Assembly (NCBI RefSeq): GCF_011397635.1
Contig: NC_064767.1
Coordinates: 22,060,537-22,124,536 of the forward strand
Origin: Epinephelus fuscoguttatus
Taxonomy: Eukaryota; Chordata; Actinopteri; Perciformes; Serranidae
Direction of reading: 5' to 3'
Length of the DNA: 64,000 nucleotides
Shown: positions 1 to 12,000 of the stretch, one piece after another
Layout of the letters: every line of letters begins with the position of its first letter
Numbering within the stretch: position 1 is the stretch's first letter
Made by a program: the position numbers and the translations under genes
Notes under the pieces: model-generated
Told to the model about the DNA's origin: nothing
The model's database searches: none
Seen by the model: only the letters and a program-made list of their open reading frames with translations

Positions 1-745
1 CCTGCATGTCCCTACTCCTGTCTATAGATCTCAGAGTCTCCTGATACACATTCTGCGCTCCCGCCACAATATTCATCACGTCCTGTTTCATTGCCTCCAC
101 CTGTACTATTCCCTGTCTTATTTCCTTCATCACTTCCTCTTTGGCCTTCACATACTCTCCTTCCCCTATCACATCTGTATTAAGCACACCGTCTTTAATC
201 ATCAACATTGGCATTTGCATATTCTTTCCTGAATATGGTGGGGGACTTGGAGGTGTGTGTGTTTGGGGTATCTCAGGATACAACCTATTAGAGGTGGGCT
301 CTGGTGGGGGTGAGGCTGGATCCTTTGCAGGAGCAGACAGAGGTTGCTTATCTTTGTTTTGTTTTTTGTGACTTTTGTCTGTGTTTTTCCAATAGGCCAT
401 GGCTGTAACTGCCATCTGATGGAGCAGAGCTCGTTTGCGCTCCTTCATTTCTTTTTGATGTTTCCATTTTCTCTTTATAAATTTAGGTTCGTTCTCCTTT
501 TTAGCGTGTTCTTCCAAATCATCTCTCGCCTTTAACTCTGCAGCCAGCAATTTCTTTGTAACATTTACTGCCTCCTCATCCCGAGGAAGCTCATTTTGGG
601 CCTGTAATGCCTTCCATAAATCATCAAACTCCTTTCCTACAGCCTGTCTCTGCTTATCTATTACTCCTGACAATAACTGTTTCCTAATCTCCCCGTACTG
701 TCTCTCTGTCCCTCCTCTGTCCTTACTTATTTTACTCAGAGGGTA
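1..745 (-). pseudogene. Endogenous retroviral gag fragment (degraded)
   Basis: The minus strand stays open for about 248 codons from 745 to the window edge. The product is rich in Lys, Arg and Glu, with a likely coiled N-terminal half. It is followed by a proline-rich segment carrying LYP and a PPPY late-domain motif, then a segment rich in Met and Glu. That order (basic matrix region, proline-rich linker with PPPY, start of capsid) is typical of retroviral Gag. The frame is preceded by an in-frame TAG at 746-748 and has no Met until about codon 100, and a long homopolymer tract lies just upstream, so the start appears lost. The rest of Gag is beyond the edge. The assignment rests on motif order and on the adjoining PBS and LTR. 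Confidence 0.65.
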
Positions 746-1466
746 CTACTCGTCACGATGTTAAAAAAAAAAAAAAAAACTTCACACAATTACAACAATA
801 CACACAATACTCAGCGCCACGTGACCGCTCTGCAGCGCAGTCTGCGCGGACTTATTTTCCCCTTTCTATCGCTGTGATTTCGCTGCTTAAGTTCCACCAA
901 TTGCAGGCCGACACATCCAAGCTTCTACACCACTCTCCTAGGAGGGTGCGGGATGCCTATGGCTCGGCGACAATTGGCTTCTATCTTAAGGCAAAATTAC
1001 ACAGCTTCCTCTTTTTCTTCCCCACAGAACGCGACCACCGCTCAGGCACGAAAAGAGTTGGAATTCGAGTCACCTCTAATAGACTCTACACAACTCTTCC
1101 GCCCCGTAAAGATAGCTGGTTGTCGGTAAGCCACCCACAAAACAATATCCCCTTAAAAGACTTATTTATTTACACTCCCAATATCAGGGTGGTTCTGCGG
1201 ACCACTGAATAGATGTCTCAACATGAGCGATAGTATTCAGTGTTAGGGATCACATGGAAAACGCTCCCTGCCCGCAGAACTCTGTAACCTCTTTTTGTGT
1301 TGTAGCAATCTACACAAAGGTCTTTCAACCTCAGACAACCCGTGTCTTCAGACTATATTCTCAGCTGTCCAAGGGGCAACCTTATGGGTTCTCCCGAGCT
1401 TATCCACCTCAGGACACTTGTCTTTTTCTTTTTTAGAGATTAGATGGAAAACCTAATCTCAGGGTT

Positions 1467-1657
1467 TTTCACCCGACTATGTTTCGTATTTAGGAGTCAA
1501 ATTTATGATTTGCTCCAGGGCCTTTCACCCGACTATGTTTCATGTTTAGGAGTCAAATTTATGATTTGCTCCAGGGCCTTTCACCCTGTCCTGTCGAGGT
1601 GTTGACTATGTTTCGTATTTAGGAGTCAAATTTATGATTTGCTCCAGGGCCTTTCAC
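1467..1657 (-). repeat. Tandem repeat in proviral leader (56-bp unit, three copies)
   Basis: Two exact-length 56 bp units (1467-1522 and 1523-1578) differ at only a couple of positions. A third copy (1579-1657) carries an extra 23 bp near its start. The array lies between the primer-binding site and gag, so it would be in the 5' untranslated leader of the viral RNA. Confidence 0.85.
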
Positions 1658-1881
1658 CCTGCACCGGGCTTTCACTTTTGTGTTTTGTTCTAACTTTATT
1701 CCTTTACATTTCAGACTAGGAGACTTTAGTACAATGACAACACAAGTTTTAGTGTTTCCAATTGCAGAACTTTGATAAAACAGGCGTCTGCTTACCTTCT
1801 TTTAGGCGCGGCAGGTGTTGTCACAATACTGCTGTCCTCCGCTGTTGAATGTCTTTTATCCCGTCACTTCTCCGGCTTCAA

Positions 1882-1899
1882 ATCACGTCGGGGTCACCA
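1882..1899 (-). other. Retroviral primer-binding site, tRNA-Trp type
   Basis: The minus strand reads TGGTGACCCCGACGTGAT, the exact complement of the 3'-terminal 18 nt of vertebrate tRNA-Trp. It starts two bases after the CA end of the LTR. This is the clearest single piece of evidence that the region is a retrovirus rather than another repeat. Confidence 0.9.
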
Positions 1900-2009
1900 A
1901 TTGATGGACTGGGGGCTCATCCTACTCTCCAATGTGCTATGTGTGAGCTCAGTCCTGCATGTTCTTTAATGAAGCAATAGGAGAAGATATTCGGTCTCAG
2001 TTAATGTAG

Positions 2010-2015
2010 TTTATT
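2010..2015 (-). terminator. LTR polyadenylation signal AATAAA
   Basis: The plus-strand TTTATT here is AATAAA on the provirus strand, about 115-120 bp downstream of the TATA-like box, where an R-region poly(A) signal is expected. Confidence 0.6.
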
Positions 2016-2126
2016 AAGCAGTAAAGGAATAAAATTACAGAGCTCTGGGTCTCAACTTCAAGTCCCTGACGAACAACAAAGGTGTGTCAGTTCACGAGTC
2101 TGACCTCCTGTCCTTTCCCTGACCCA

Positions 2127-2184
2127 GTATATTTGAGCGTAACAGAGTGTCATTGTACGCAAGGCGTTGTCCTCTTCTCATTGG
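2127..2184 (-). promoter_or_regulatory. LTR core promoter (CCAAT box and TATA-like box)
   Basis: On the minus strand CCAAT lies at 2184-2180 and a TATA-like AAATATA at about 2135-2129, some 45 bp apart. This spacing fits an RNA polymerase II promoter in U3. Whether it is still active cannot be told from the sequence. Confidence 0.55.
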
Positions 2185-2556
2185 CAGTTCCACTTCCTCC
2201 TTCACCACACCACGCCCCTGCCTCGTGTTAATCTGACTCCTTCCCGCTGACAGTGGGGGCGTGGTTCCTGTTTTGAAAGACAAGAGAACAACACAACTCC
2301 CTACACGTGCTGTACCTTACTATCTGTACATCACTTTCTATTATTTTTACCATATATGAAACTAATTATCTAAGCATTGCGGTATGTGCTCCTCAGATTT
2401 CATGTCTCTTCCTCTCCTGTACTTCTCCGCTTCTGCAAAGCAAACACATTCAGATCAGCTGAAATCATCTTAGTATTCTCATTGTTCACACATCTAAAAC
2501 TTATATAGTGAAACACAACTGATAGTAAAATGCATAAAATCATTCTATTCCCAACA

Positions 2557-2769
2557 ATTTGCATGTGAGTTTCCATTCTGTTTAATATGTATGTTTCTTA
2601 CTATTTTTTTTTACTTTAAATGTGTTTGAATTATGTGTGTTTATGTATAATATGATTGTGTATTTGTGCTCTCTTTTTCTTTTCTTTCTTCAGTTTTTTC
2701 AAATAAATATTTTTGCCATTGCTATGTAAAAAAAATAAAAAATATATTATAAAATTTACATACATATAT
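2557..2769. other. AT-rich spacer, no gene seen
   Basis: This short AT-rich stretch between the LTR and the next transposon has no coding or structural signal. The LTR target-site duplication would begin here, but its partner is outside the window. Confidence 0.5.
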
Positions 2770-4074
2770 CAGAAGTGTGGACCAAGTCACATGACTTGGA
2801 CTAGAGTCAGACTCGATTCACAAATTTGATAACTTCAGACTCAACTTGACAAAATGAAAACTTCTTGGACTTTAACACGAAAGACTCATGATTTCACTTG
2901 AACTTGAATCCTATGACTTGAAAATAGTTTATGTCCTCCCCAAGTCCAAAGATTAGGAAGTATGCTATTTAAAAAGTGTGCAGCAAACAATGTATTTACC
3001 TTCACTTCCTCAGTCAACTAACATTGTCACTATTCATTTCCAGCAAGTCGACACTTATTCCCAAAATTATCCACTTTAGTTGAACCAATCCAACAGCATC
3101 CAATTTAGTTGCAGAAGAGGACTGTGAAGAAATTGAGCATAGCATTAGTTCAGGCAGGACATGATGTCAAGCTCAGCTCAGCTCACATCCCAGCTACGTA
3201 CATCAGCTGATCTCAAACAGCCTAATCAACTAATGGAGCAGCTGACTGATGAAGGGAGTCAGCTGATAGATCACATGATTCCTTTCTATGCAACCAATTG
3301 GCGAAACTCATTCAGGGCGCCCTATTTAAACTGCTCTGGCCTGCCTACTGTTGCTGCTTCCTCTGCAAGCCGCTTTGCAACCTGCCTCCACCCCAGCTCC
3401 TCCTTTTCATGCTGTGTCTGACTTATCACTATCATTTCTGTTTGTCATTGATGCTGCTCTGTTCTGTTCCCGGGGTCTTTGCTGCTGCTCTCCCTGCCTT
3501 AGGCTTTTCATTTAGGCACATGGAAGGGCAGAGAGGTGTGCTCTCTCCGTCTTGTGCTTTCCACGTAGGTGCGTGGAAGAGACTTTCTGCATAGGCCCAA
3601 GGAAAGGCAGAGAGGCCCTAGAACAGAGCCATACTGCCAAATATAATACTGCAAATGAAAATAAAGTTTTCTTTGACTGAAGTGTTCCTTACTGAACTAA
3701 CCTTACGAAACTGAGCACAAGTTTGAAGTTTCATTCACGTACAAAAACTACAAGGTGGTCAGCAAAAATTGCAGCATTACAAATTGTATGCAAAAAAAAA
3801 TGTGGTTCGAAATTTACAGAGAGAGACACAACAGGTCTCAGCTTCATTCAGTATTCTAAGCTGCACATAGAACAGTAAGTTGAGGCTAATATTAGCATAG
3901 TTAGCAAGCTAATGCTCAATTTACTTTCAGATTCTGTTGTTAAAATGGCATTACATTTTTAGTGAAGAGCACATTAGAACTTGTTTCGAACTTGAAGTTA
4001 AGGTCATGGGACTTGAGTGCAAAGACTTGAGACTTACTTGTGACTTGCAAAACAATGACTTGGTCAAATCTCTG
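2770..4074. mobile_element. Non-autonomous DNA transposon with degenerate terminal inverted repeats
   Basis: The left end reads CAGAAGTGTGGACCAAGTCA and the reverse complement of the right end reads CAGAGATTTGACCAAGTCA, so the ends are diverged inverted repeats. Both flanks are full of short ACTTGRACTTG-like motifs. The adjacent 8-bp flanks match at 5 of 8 positions, which would suit an old hAT insertion but is weak. The middle (about 3150-3690) has a different texture: it is GC-richer and ends with AATAAAG before an A/T-rich tail, so it looks like a separate inserted repeat. Short open frames at 3161-3594 lie in that insert and have no recognisable protein. Confidence 0.5.
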
Positions 4075-6888
4075 GTATACATTATGAAAAATACAGGTGC
4101 AGACTGGGGAAAATGTATAAAAGATATAAGTTAAGAATAAAGAACACGATTAATTATTGCTGTCAAAATGCTTTTACAATTGATAAAAATCTACATAATA
4201 CAATGATTCCTTTTTCACTGAAAATGCATACTTTCAAAGCTTTTCTTAAGGTTGGCCAAACAGCGACCATCAGTGCTGAAGATAGCAGCAATTTCCATAA
4301 TTTCTTCCCATGAAATCCCCGCGACTCGTGGACTGAATTCTAAGAGTGTTTATTTGCATATCATTTTCTAGTAATTGATTTTTATTGCTTCATCAAACTC
4401 ATTAACACGATGCCACACGGTGCCTCTCTGTCGGTTCTCCAACTGTTCTCCTGTTATTCTTAATATATCTGTGTGTGCATTTGTGTGTGTGTGTGTGCAT
4501 TCTTCCAGTTCTCTAAATCTGTGGTTTTATTCTCTGTGAATGAAAGTACAATATCACAGTTGCCTCCCAATAGTGTTTATTGTGGAACATGAAACATCCG
4601 CAGAGATTTGATTACGTACATAATTACCCCAAACATTTTAATAATGGAACTGATTAACGGATATTAGAGAGCACTGGGAAATGTTGCTGATCACACACTG
4701 AGAGGAGGATGATATGAACCAGGATGCAGAGGATGGATATGACTATGCAGATGTCTCACATATTTTTCACCTACTGAACTTTTCACAGGGGAAATTTACT
4801 CAGAAAATTGTTCTTTAGACAAATGGCCCAGACACATCAAACTGACATCAAGGCTAGTGGCGACAAGGGCCAACTGTTGCGTCACCTTATGTCCCCTATG
4901 TCTAAGCCAAGAAGTTGCACTTGAACACACTGCTAAGACTGCAGCCAACGTCCAACTAGCACGTATGTTCTGTGCCTGCATGGGAGGAAATAACTCTGGA
5001 TAGCAGCAGACGATGGTAGTCTGTATTCGTTATTCAAAAAGGGAAACCGGTAGACCGATAGAGCAGATTAAGATGCTAGCTAGCCAGTTAGCATGTCAAC
5101 AACATAACCTGATGTTGAAAGAACAGAGCATATTCACCATGCGCCAGCAAACAATGACACAAACAATTACAAATGATTCTGCTTCACTGTCTGACACCGA
5201 TTCAACACGCTTAACCAGCTGAAAAAAGCTAACAAGGACCAACCAGGGTCGACAGTGCCGGACGAATCACAAAAGCAAGGGTGACAGGCGCTCACAGGTG
5301 GCCTGACATTGAGTGATTGCCAACTGTCTGTTTGGTGTGTCAGGGCCCAAAAGGGATTCAAATCATGGAAATGAATTGATCAGATTGAAATAAAATATGA
5401 ATGAAATAGAATTTAAACTAATGAAATGATAAGCATGAATGTACTCATAGACACAGACATACATTTTCTATTAGTTTGACCCTGTATCTTTCAATTTATC
5501 CAAACTGTGAGCAGTGCTATCTATGAGGCTCTCTGAAATTGAAAAAAGAAAATGTACAAGTCCACGCTGGATCACCCACTCTCCTTTAAAAATAAAAAGT
5601 CTTTGCCATTTCAAGTCTACTCTGTGTGCATTTATTATGCCCACCCAAACCTACGCACACATTCCCAAACGCTCTCTCTCTGCCACATTCTGCAGCACTT
5701 TAACCTGCAGCTGAGGAGCCCCTTCATACATTATTCTGTGTCCATTCTCCATGCCCGCTCGCTGGAACACTGAACTCTAATAGCAGCCAGGAGCTCGCCC
5801 AGCACTCCACGGTGGCAGCTTCACCCCACCCAGACCACCGCAGCCAAGTGAAGGGCACAGGCTGTAGCCTAAGACACAAACGCAGCATGGTTTCCAGAGC
5901 AGTAAACAAGCTTGGGGCAGCATGCTAAACAACCTCCAGGACCTGCCTGAAGCCAACGAAAGGAATCAGTTTCGTTTTGTCACGTCACTGAAGCTGAGTG
6001 GATGAATTCATTTGAAAAATATTCTGCCTTTATGAAGATATAAATTCTTTCAGTCCTTAGGATAGTTTTTGAAAGGCTATTATTTCTCTCTTTGCTAATA
6101 TTTCTAGTGGAAGACTTAGTCTCCTTTCCCCCTGTGTGCTTTTGAGTGTGTATACACATCAGTATGAATGTGTGTGTGTATCGGTGTCTGTGCATGAGTG
6201 TATGTTGTATTTTGATTAATCTGCAGAGTGAGTGGAAATAATGGAGGGAAATTGTGACTTGAAGTAGATTATTACAATTCACTTTCTTTGGCACACACTG
6301 AAAAATAACCCAATTATTTTCCAAGGTTACTACTGGCATTCACTCTCTTTTTAATCACAGCTCCAGAGTGAAGGCAGCCCAGCTCCAGAGTAGCAATACA
6401 AACCTAAAGCAGCACTGAGATAAGATATCAGGAGGAGAGAGGCAGGAGTTAAATAATTCAAAGTCCTCTAATGAAAGGCAAATCTTGATTTACAGTTGTC
6501 TGCAGTATTCATACTTTGCATAAGCTTCAGTGACAGTTGGTTTTATCTAATATGCACATTGTGTTTCTCCTCTTTGATCCAGCATGCAGGCATTTTAATA
6601 GCCTGTGTAGTTCTGTAGAATACACCAAGAATATGTCAATAAAACCTGATATACAGATAACTCCAATTTGGCAGTGGCCTTGCAGGGCTGTGCGCTCCAC
6701 TGTTTCAAAACACCAGTGATGTCATGTTGGAGCATAGCTTTCCATTTGCTCAATATATTCACAAGTAATAACTTTAAATAGTACTTTTAAAGATCATTTT
6801 ACATCAAAATCATGATTCTGTGAATTCCAAACAAATTTTTAAAAATCTGATCATTGATCTCACGTCCTAGGCAGCCCTGACCCATGAG
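4075..6888. other. Intergenic DNA, no supported feature
   Basis: I see no exon-like or ncRNA-like signal. It holds short (GT)n at about 4480-4500 and around 6165, and moderately AT-rich unique-looking sequence. All open frames are short and lack recognisable domains. Confidence 0.5.
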
Positions 6889-8619
6889 CAGTGTTTGGTA
6901 AGGGTTACTTAAAAAGTAAACAAATTATGTTATTGTGTTACTTTTTAAAAAAGTAACCAGTTACTTTACTGCGTTACTCCCTGAGTAAAGTAACTCAATT
7001 ACTTTAAAAGTACTTCCAACATTACTCCCTAAGAAAAGTAACTCAAGCACTTTTAAAGTACTTTTGAGTATTCTACATTTCCTATTGGGCAATGAACTAC
7101 AGGGCGCTAAGCCTACATTTTTTTGTCTCCAAAATTAAAGTTATGGACCACTTGACCTTCACTGAGACCCAATTCTCCCATCACAGCCGTCACTTTGACC
7201 AGTAGAAACACACAACGATCTGCTGCCGTAGACAACTGTATGACAACAACACCCTAGCATTTTTAATATTTCCTCTAGGGATGTTACCACACAGAGTAAA
7301 AGGGGAAATGATGGTGTGAAACACCACAGGCACTTTGTCAACCCGCTGAGTTAATGGGGTCCATGTCATTGGTCCAACAGCCCATTAGTCGGACTGTCCG
7401 CGGTGCCCACTTCCTGTGGGCGTATGGTGCGCCGCCACCGGCTCTGGGTCAGCTGGGAAAGGCTTGAGGCTGGTGCAGGCTCAGGGCTTATGTGTTTGTC
7501 ACTTTCTTTTTCATTTTAACCCACACCATGATCTTTTCCTGACCCTAACCAAGTGGTTTTTGTGCCTAAACCTAACCAGACCTTAACCACAGGGCATCAT
7601 GATGATTTCGGAACGGACTTCGGAACATTGGGATGTCGGACCAATGGGCAGTTCCCGAGTTAACATTACTGTCATTAGCATCAAGCTAGCAAACAATGGT
7701 ACATCCTCACGGTCGGACATAAAGTAATAACATTAACAAATAGCGGTGGGGCTTTTACTCACCACAACTGCAGAGGCTCCCAGCTTCATTTGAAACAGAC
7801 TACATTATAGACGGTCTGTTATTTATTAATCCCTCTGTGTGTTTATATATTTACTTTTTAATCCGCTCCGTTGTCTTTGTAAAGTTAACATATCGCACCG
7901 TCATTTCAAACTCAACACTTGTTTCAAATTAAAAGCCCCTTATAACCTCGGCTAGAGAATCCCTCCATTTTCTAAATAGGCTTTTATTCTGAAACATTTG
8001 TCAGAACTTCCTGTAGAAGATACAGTAGCTTGACAGTTTACATATGGCGCTTCAAATGTAGCTCCTGCCATCTGCTGACGCTTTTAGGTGACTACAACAA
8101 CATGTCGGCTGGCACATGAACAGACACAGTGACTCAAATAACAGTAAAAGTAATAAAAATAGGACAAGAATAACCCGATGACATCACACACCCCGTGAAA
8201 GACGACCGGGGATAATTGGTGAGTACCAGCATGTAGTGTGTACCAGGCATAATGCAAGTCCTGAGTCTGAAATATGTCTGTCAGCGAGTCCTACTCCACC
8301 TATTTAGACTCCACCATAGACGAGGGCAGCATTTCTCCGACCACGTAGCGAGCCACAAGCTCTGTGGCTTTTTTCAGACTGATTAACGTTAACTGTTTAA
8401 CGTTATCTCCGTTATTAGAACCAAACGACAGCCGTTGCTGTTTCGGAGCTGAAGGACCAGCGTTCTAAAAGTAACGGAAGTAACTGATGCCTTGTTTGAA
8501 AATGTACTTAAGTATTTGATTACTCAAACAGCAAACTAACGCGTTAGGTTACTCGTTACTGCAAAAAGTAATCAAAGTACTCTAACGCATTACTTTGTAA
8601 CGTGTTATACCCAACTCTG
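6889..8619. mobile_element. hAT-like non-autonomous transposon rich in GTAACT motifs
   Basis: The ends are inverted: the left begins CAGTGTTTGGTAAGGGTTAC and the reverse complement of the right begins CAGAGTTGGGTATAACAC. Both sub-terminal regions repeat GTTAC/AGTAACT motifs for about 150 bp. The 8-bp flanks CCCATGAG and CCCAGGAC agree at 6 of 8, consistent with an eroded hAT target-site duplication. No transposase frame is visible, and the interior is interrupted by a second repeat at 7348-7663. The superfamily is inferred from the ends. Confidence 0.65.
7348..7663. repeat. Nested interspersed repeat with 7-bp flanking direct repeat
   Basis: A roughly 310 bp unit is bounded by GAGTTAA on both sides (7348-7354 and 7657-7663). 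Its ends are loosely inverted, with CCATTAGTCGGAC-like motifs on the left and GTCGGACCAATGG on the right. The middle has the CCTAACC/CCTAAACC-rich texture of a common fish repeat. It sits inside the hAT-like element and is therefore younger. Confidence 0.5.
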
Positions 8620-8904
8620 CCCAGGACAAACAACCTATAAAATGTTTTAGTGTCAGATTTATAAACAGCAAAGACAAAATTCTGCTGCACAATCAGTTTG
8701 TTCCACAGCAATTAAGAGGTGAAGTTAGTCCAAGGTAATTGTTCTCGTCAAGTACAGTACAACTCTGGCGAACTTTGACACTGATAGCAAGCCATGCATA
8801 CCAACCAGTCTATAGTTCACCTCAAACAGACACATTAAAACTGTTGGTACAGTTTGGTGCAGTTGGTACAGGCCTCCATAGCCTCATTTCCACAAAGCAG
8901 TCCT

Positions 8905-9003
8905 GTTCAGTTCAGTTCAGTTCAGTTCAGTACACATTCATACATTCATTTTCCGTAACTGCCTATCCCGTTGGGTGTCGCGGTGTCACTGAAGCTTATC
9001 CCA
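8905..9003. repeat. (TTCAG)n short tandem repeat plus repeat fragment
   Basis: Five copies of a TTCAG-type pentamer (to about 8930) are followed by CATTCATTTTCCGTAACTGC and a TATCCCAGCTGACA-type segment. The latter is the same family as the longer copy at 50880-51205. Confidence 0.6.
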
Positions 9004-12000
9004 GCTGACACTTTTGCGTCACAAGGATTTAACCACAAACCCACTATTTTTAAAAGTCCCATCGGTTGCAAGAGAGACTCTAAATCCTCCAGACTGTTTT
9101 GTTCTGAAAATGTCGTGCAAACCCGTTCTGTGGACGATCAATGAGATGGAGACATTCCCCTGCATCAGAGGAAATTTAGCAAGAGTTGGATGAAGCAGTG
9201 ATGTGGCAATTTCCACTTGGTGAGGACCCCGCCTACATTTAAGAGTACTGTCTGCAGTGGAAATGCAAAACAGAGCCACAGTTAAAGAACATGTTTGTAC
9301 AGGCTCTGAGAGTACTATATCAAAACTGTTGGGTGGAAACTTAGGACTAGGCCTACCCACTTCCATATACATTGTGTTATGTTAAATTCATTGGGTTGTC
9401 TGATTTCAGCACCATGGACAGAGGTCAGCTCAAGGTCAGCTCAACTCATCTGTCAAGCTATAAGGAAGAAGCTCAACGGTGTCCTGCAACAAAGGTTTGC
9501 TCATGTACCTTGTATCCTGCTGGATTCATCGTCCAAATAGGAGGAAAATGGGCCTCTTTAACGGCCAAACAGAGACGGATGCTGTTTGGCAGTACATTTT
9601 TCAAAGATAGAAGAGAGGTGAGGGAAATTTTTGACATGAACGTGTTAGATATAAATAAAACAAAATGCTGGACTGTGGGGAGACATTTGATTTGGTTGTT
9701 ATTCCGGTTAAGTATGCCAGCAATAAAACACTTATAAAATCTATTAAGCTTGCACAGTTGTGTGCACAACAGTTTGTGTGTGTATGTGTTTGTGCTCTTG
9801 TTTTGGGAGACAAGCCAAGGACTGCCTGAGAACCTCCTACACTAACTCAGAATGACACTAATTAATGGCTGCTCTAATAGCTCCTTCTGCAAAAACACTT
9901 GGATGGTAAACAAGCTTTCAAGGTGAAACGATGACACTAATATAATTTTTACCAAGCACAAAGACAGCCTCATGATGTCCGAACATTACGAAACACTGTA
10001 CCTGTCATGCCAAAGACTGTCCCCATCTGGTTAAGTATGTTCTCCATTTGCATCAAAGACACTTTTGCCCCTTGAGTGTAATAAAAGGAGCCCGAGCCAC
10101 ACTGTAGCTAATGTCATGTGGGAACAGATGTGATGATAAGCCAGGCCCTGGTTTCTCATTATACTGAGACAGGTTTCCTGCTGTATTGGATCTGACCCAA
10201 GTCACTGGTGTCAAGATTAAAAAAAAAGAAAAATAACCCTTAATAAGTCTTAACTGAACCTTGGAGAGTCTTAAGTGAACCTTGCATGAGAGGAAGAACG
10301 TCACATAATGAGAAAAAGAAAGAGGGCATTCGTGTATTGGCGACGGTCAAGCGCTTACCCTTGTGTATCATTGCACGATGCAATGCATGGGGACATTATC
10401 TGTATACAGCAGGACATACGGCTGCACTATCGCTGAAACAGTAATGATCATAACTTAATCTCCCACACTTTGACTCAAACTGCTCCTCCGAGGCTGGTGA
10501 GAATGAGCCTAAATGCAAAGCAAACAAGGCTTCATGGAGGTACAGAGACAGCTCTCACGGCAGAGATAAGCAGTACTACTTCTGCCTCTCAGCAGAGGAG
10601 ATGCGTGGTGTTCCCAGAACAAGACATGCAGGACTTACAAATCTATCAGTCCACTTATTTTCAGCTTTTAGAGAGTCATTTTCCACCTACACATGCACAT
10701 AAATGCATGTTTTACATAAGCCCACGTTGAAACATTAAAACAAAAGAACATTTGCACACTTGGGCTTACAGGCACACACACATACACACACCTGTCAGTT
10801 ATCCGCTACTGATGGAAATCAGAGAGAGATGCCTGAACATTCAATTTTAAGACTTAGAACTGCAAAATATTTTACTAATATCTTTTAGAAGTGGTGTAAC
10901 CAAAGAATAATTTAATTGTAAATCCTCTTTGTGACATGACGGATTTTAATCTTTTACTTCTTTTATACTGCAATTGAAAGATTAACTGTGTGTGCATAAC
11001 TACAGCTCAAAGCTGAACCAGGAAGTCAGTCTGGAAACTGTAAGTGATGTTATGGACAGTTTTGGTACTGATGTTACCATTCGCTTTTGTTTTCTATTCC
11101 AAATATATCTGGCTAACCTCTGGGTTTGTTTACAACAGTATGATCATCTCACTGCTCGGGTTCCTTGTCCCGTTTGACCTTTCTTAGCCATGCCGCCATG
11201 CTCCAGCTCAGAAAATAAACTGTTTAATTTCTGAAGAAATCTGCTGCTTTCCAGTCATCAGTTTTGTGACTGTGGGTGTTTTTCAAGTGGACGTGATTGA
11301 GCACTGCAAGGTTACCACTCTGTGTGATAGTAGTCAATCCTGGAGCACATGTGACACTACATTTATAGTATTTGTGGCAGTAATGGTGTTATACTACTGC
11401 AGCCAGTGGTGTGAGAGTGTCAATTGTCACAGCTGACTGACCTATTGGCTGTCATGCATGACTGTCAGGCCAGGTAGGTTGGGCTTGCCTCAGCATAGAG
11501 CCTGCGTTAGTTTGAAAGATGGCCTGCCAAAGTAATTAAGAGAGATGATTCAGACCAGGTGGGGAGCCGCAGTTAATGAGAGATGTTTCTGAGTGCCACG
11601 ATGAAGACAGACAATGGAGTTTCCTCCTTTTCCCTGAGGTATTGTCCACATGTTTATTGCCTAAAAATAAGCTGTCAATGCAGTACCAACGCCACACAGT
11701 GTCGGACCACGCACAGCAAGCTGACTGAGTGACAGCCATCAGATCAGGGCTAGGACAGCAAGGCAACAGGTACACATCTCTTACCTTTAGCCTGGCAGCT
11801 GAACCCTCACATTCTGGTAATACACACAGGCAGCCAAACCCTTGGAGCCCTAGACAAGTGTTAACCCTTACTAATAGCATCAAGTGCCAAGGGTTGTGTT
11901 GGCTGTAACGTATAAGGTAGTAGGAGTGGTGGTAGTATCATAGCTGTATCACAACTGTAAGATATCCATATCCATATAGCCCAGTGTCACAGACATTATG

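Larger units (their letters stand above)
1..2556 (-). mobile_element. Endogenous retrovirus, 5' part (LTR, PBS, leader, gag fragment)
   Basis: Reading the minus strand from 2556 downward gives a provirus in canonical order: an LTR starting TG and ending CA (2556-1902), a two-base spacer, an 18-nt primer-binding site complementary to the 3' end of tRNA-Trp (1899-1882), a leader of about 1.1 kb, and a gag-like open frame that runs off the left edge of the window. The PBS is of the type used by alpharetroviruses such as Rous sarcoma virus; this is known biology, and it does not place this fish element in that genus. pol, env and the second LTR are outside the window, so completeness and target-site duplication cannot be judged. 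The copy looks defective, because the gag frame has an in-frame stop before any plausible start. Confidence 0.85.
1902..2556 (-). repeat. Retroviral LTR (5' LTR of the minus-strand provirus)
   Basis: About 655 bp. On the minus strand it begins TGTTGGGAATAG and ends in CA two bases before the primer-binding site. It contains, in transcriptional order, a CCAAT box, a TATA-like AAATATA and an AATAAA signal about 115 bp after the TATA-like box, which is the normal U3-R-U5 arrangement. The outer boundary at 2556 rests only on the TG start and could shift by a few bases; the inner boundary is fixed by the PBS. Confidence 0.8.

Noticed and set aside
874..1212. 112-codon plus-strand frame
   Set aside because: It is antisense to the retroviral leader and has no recognisable product.
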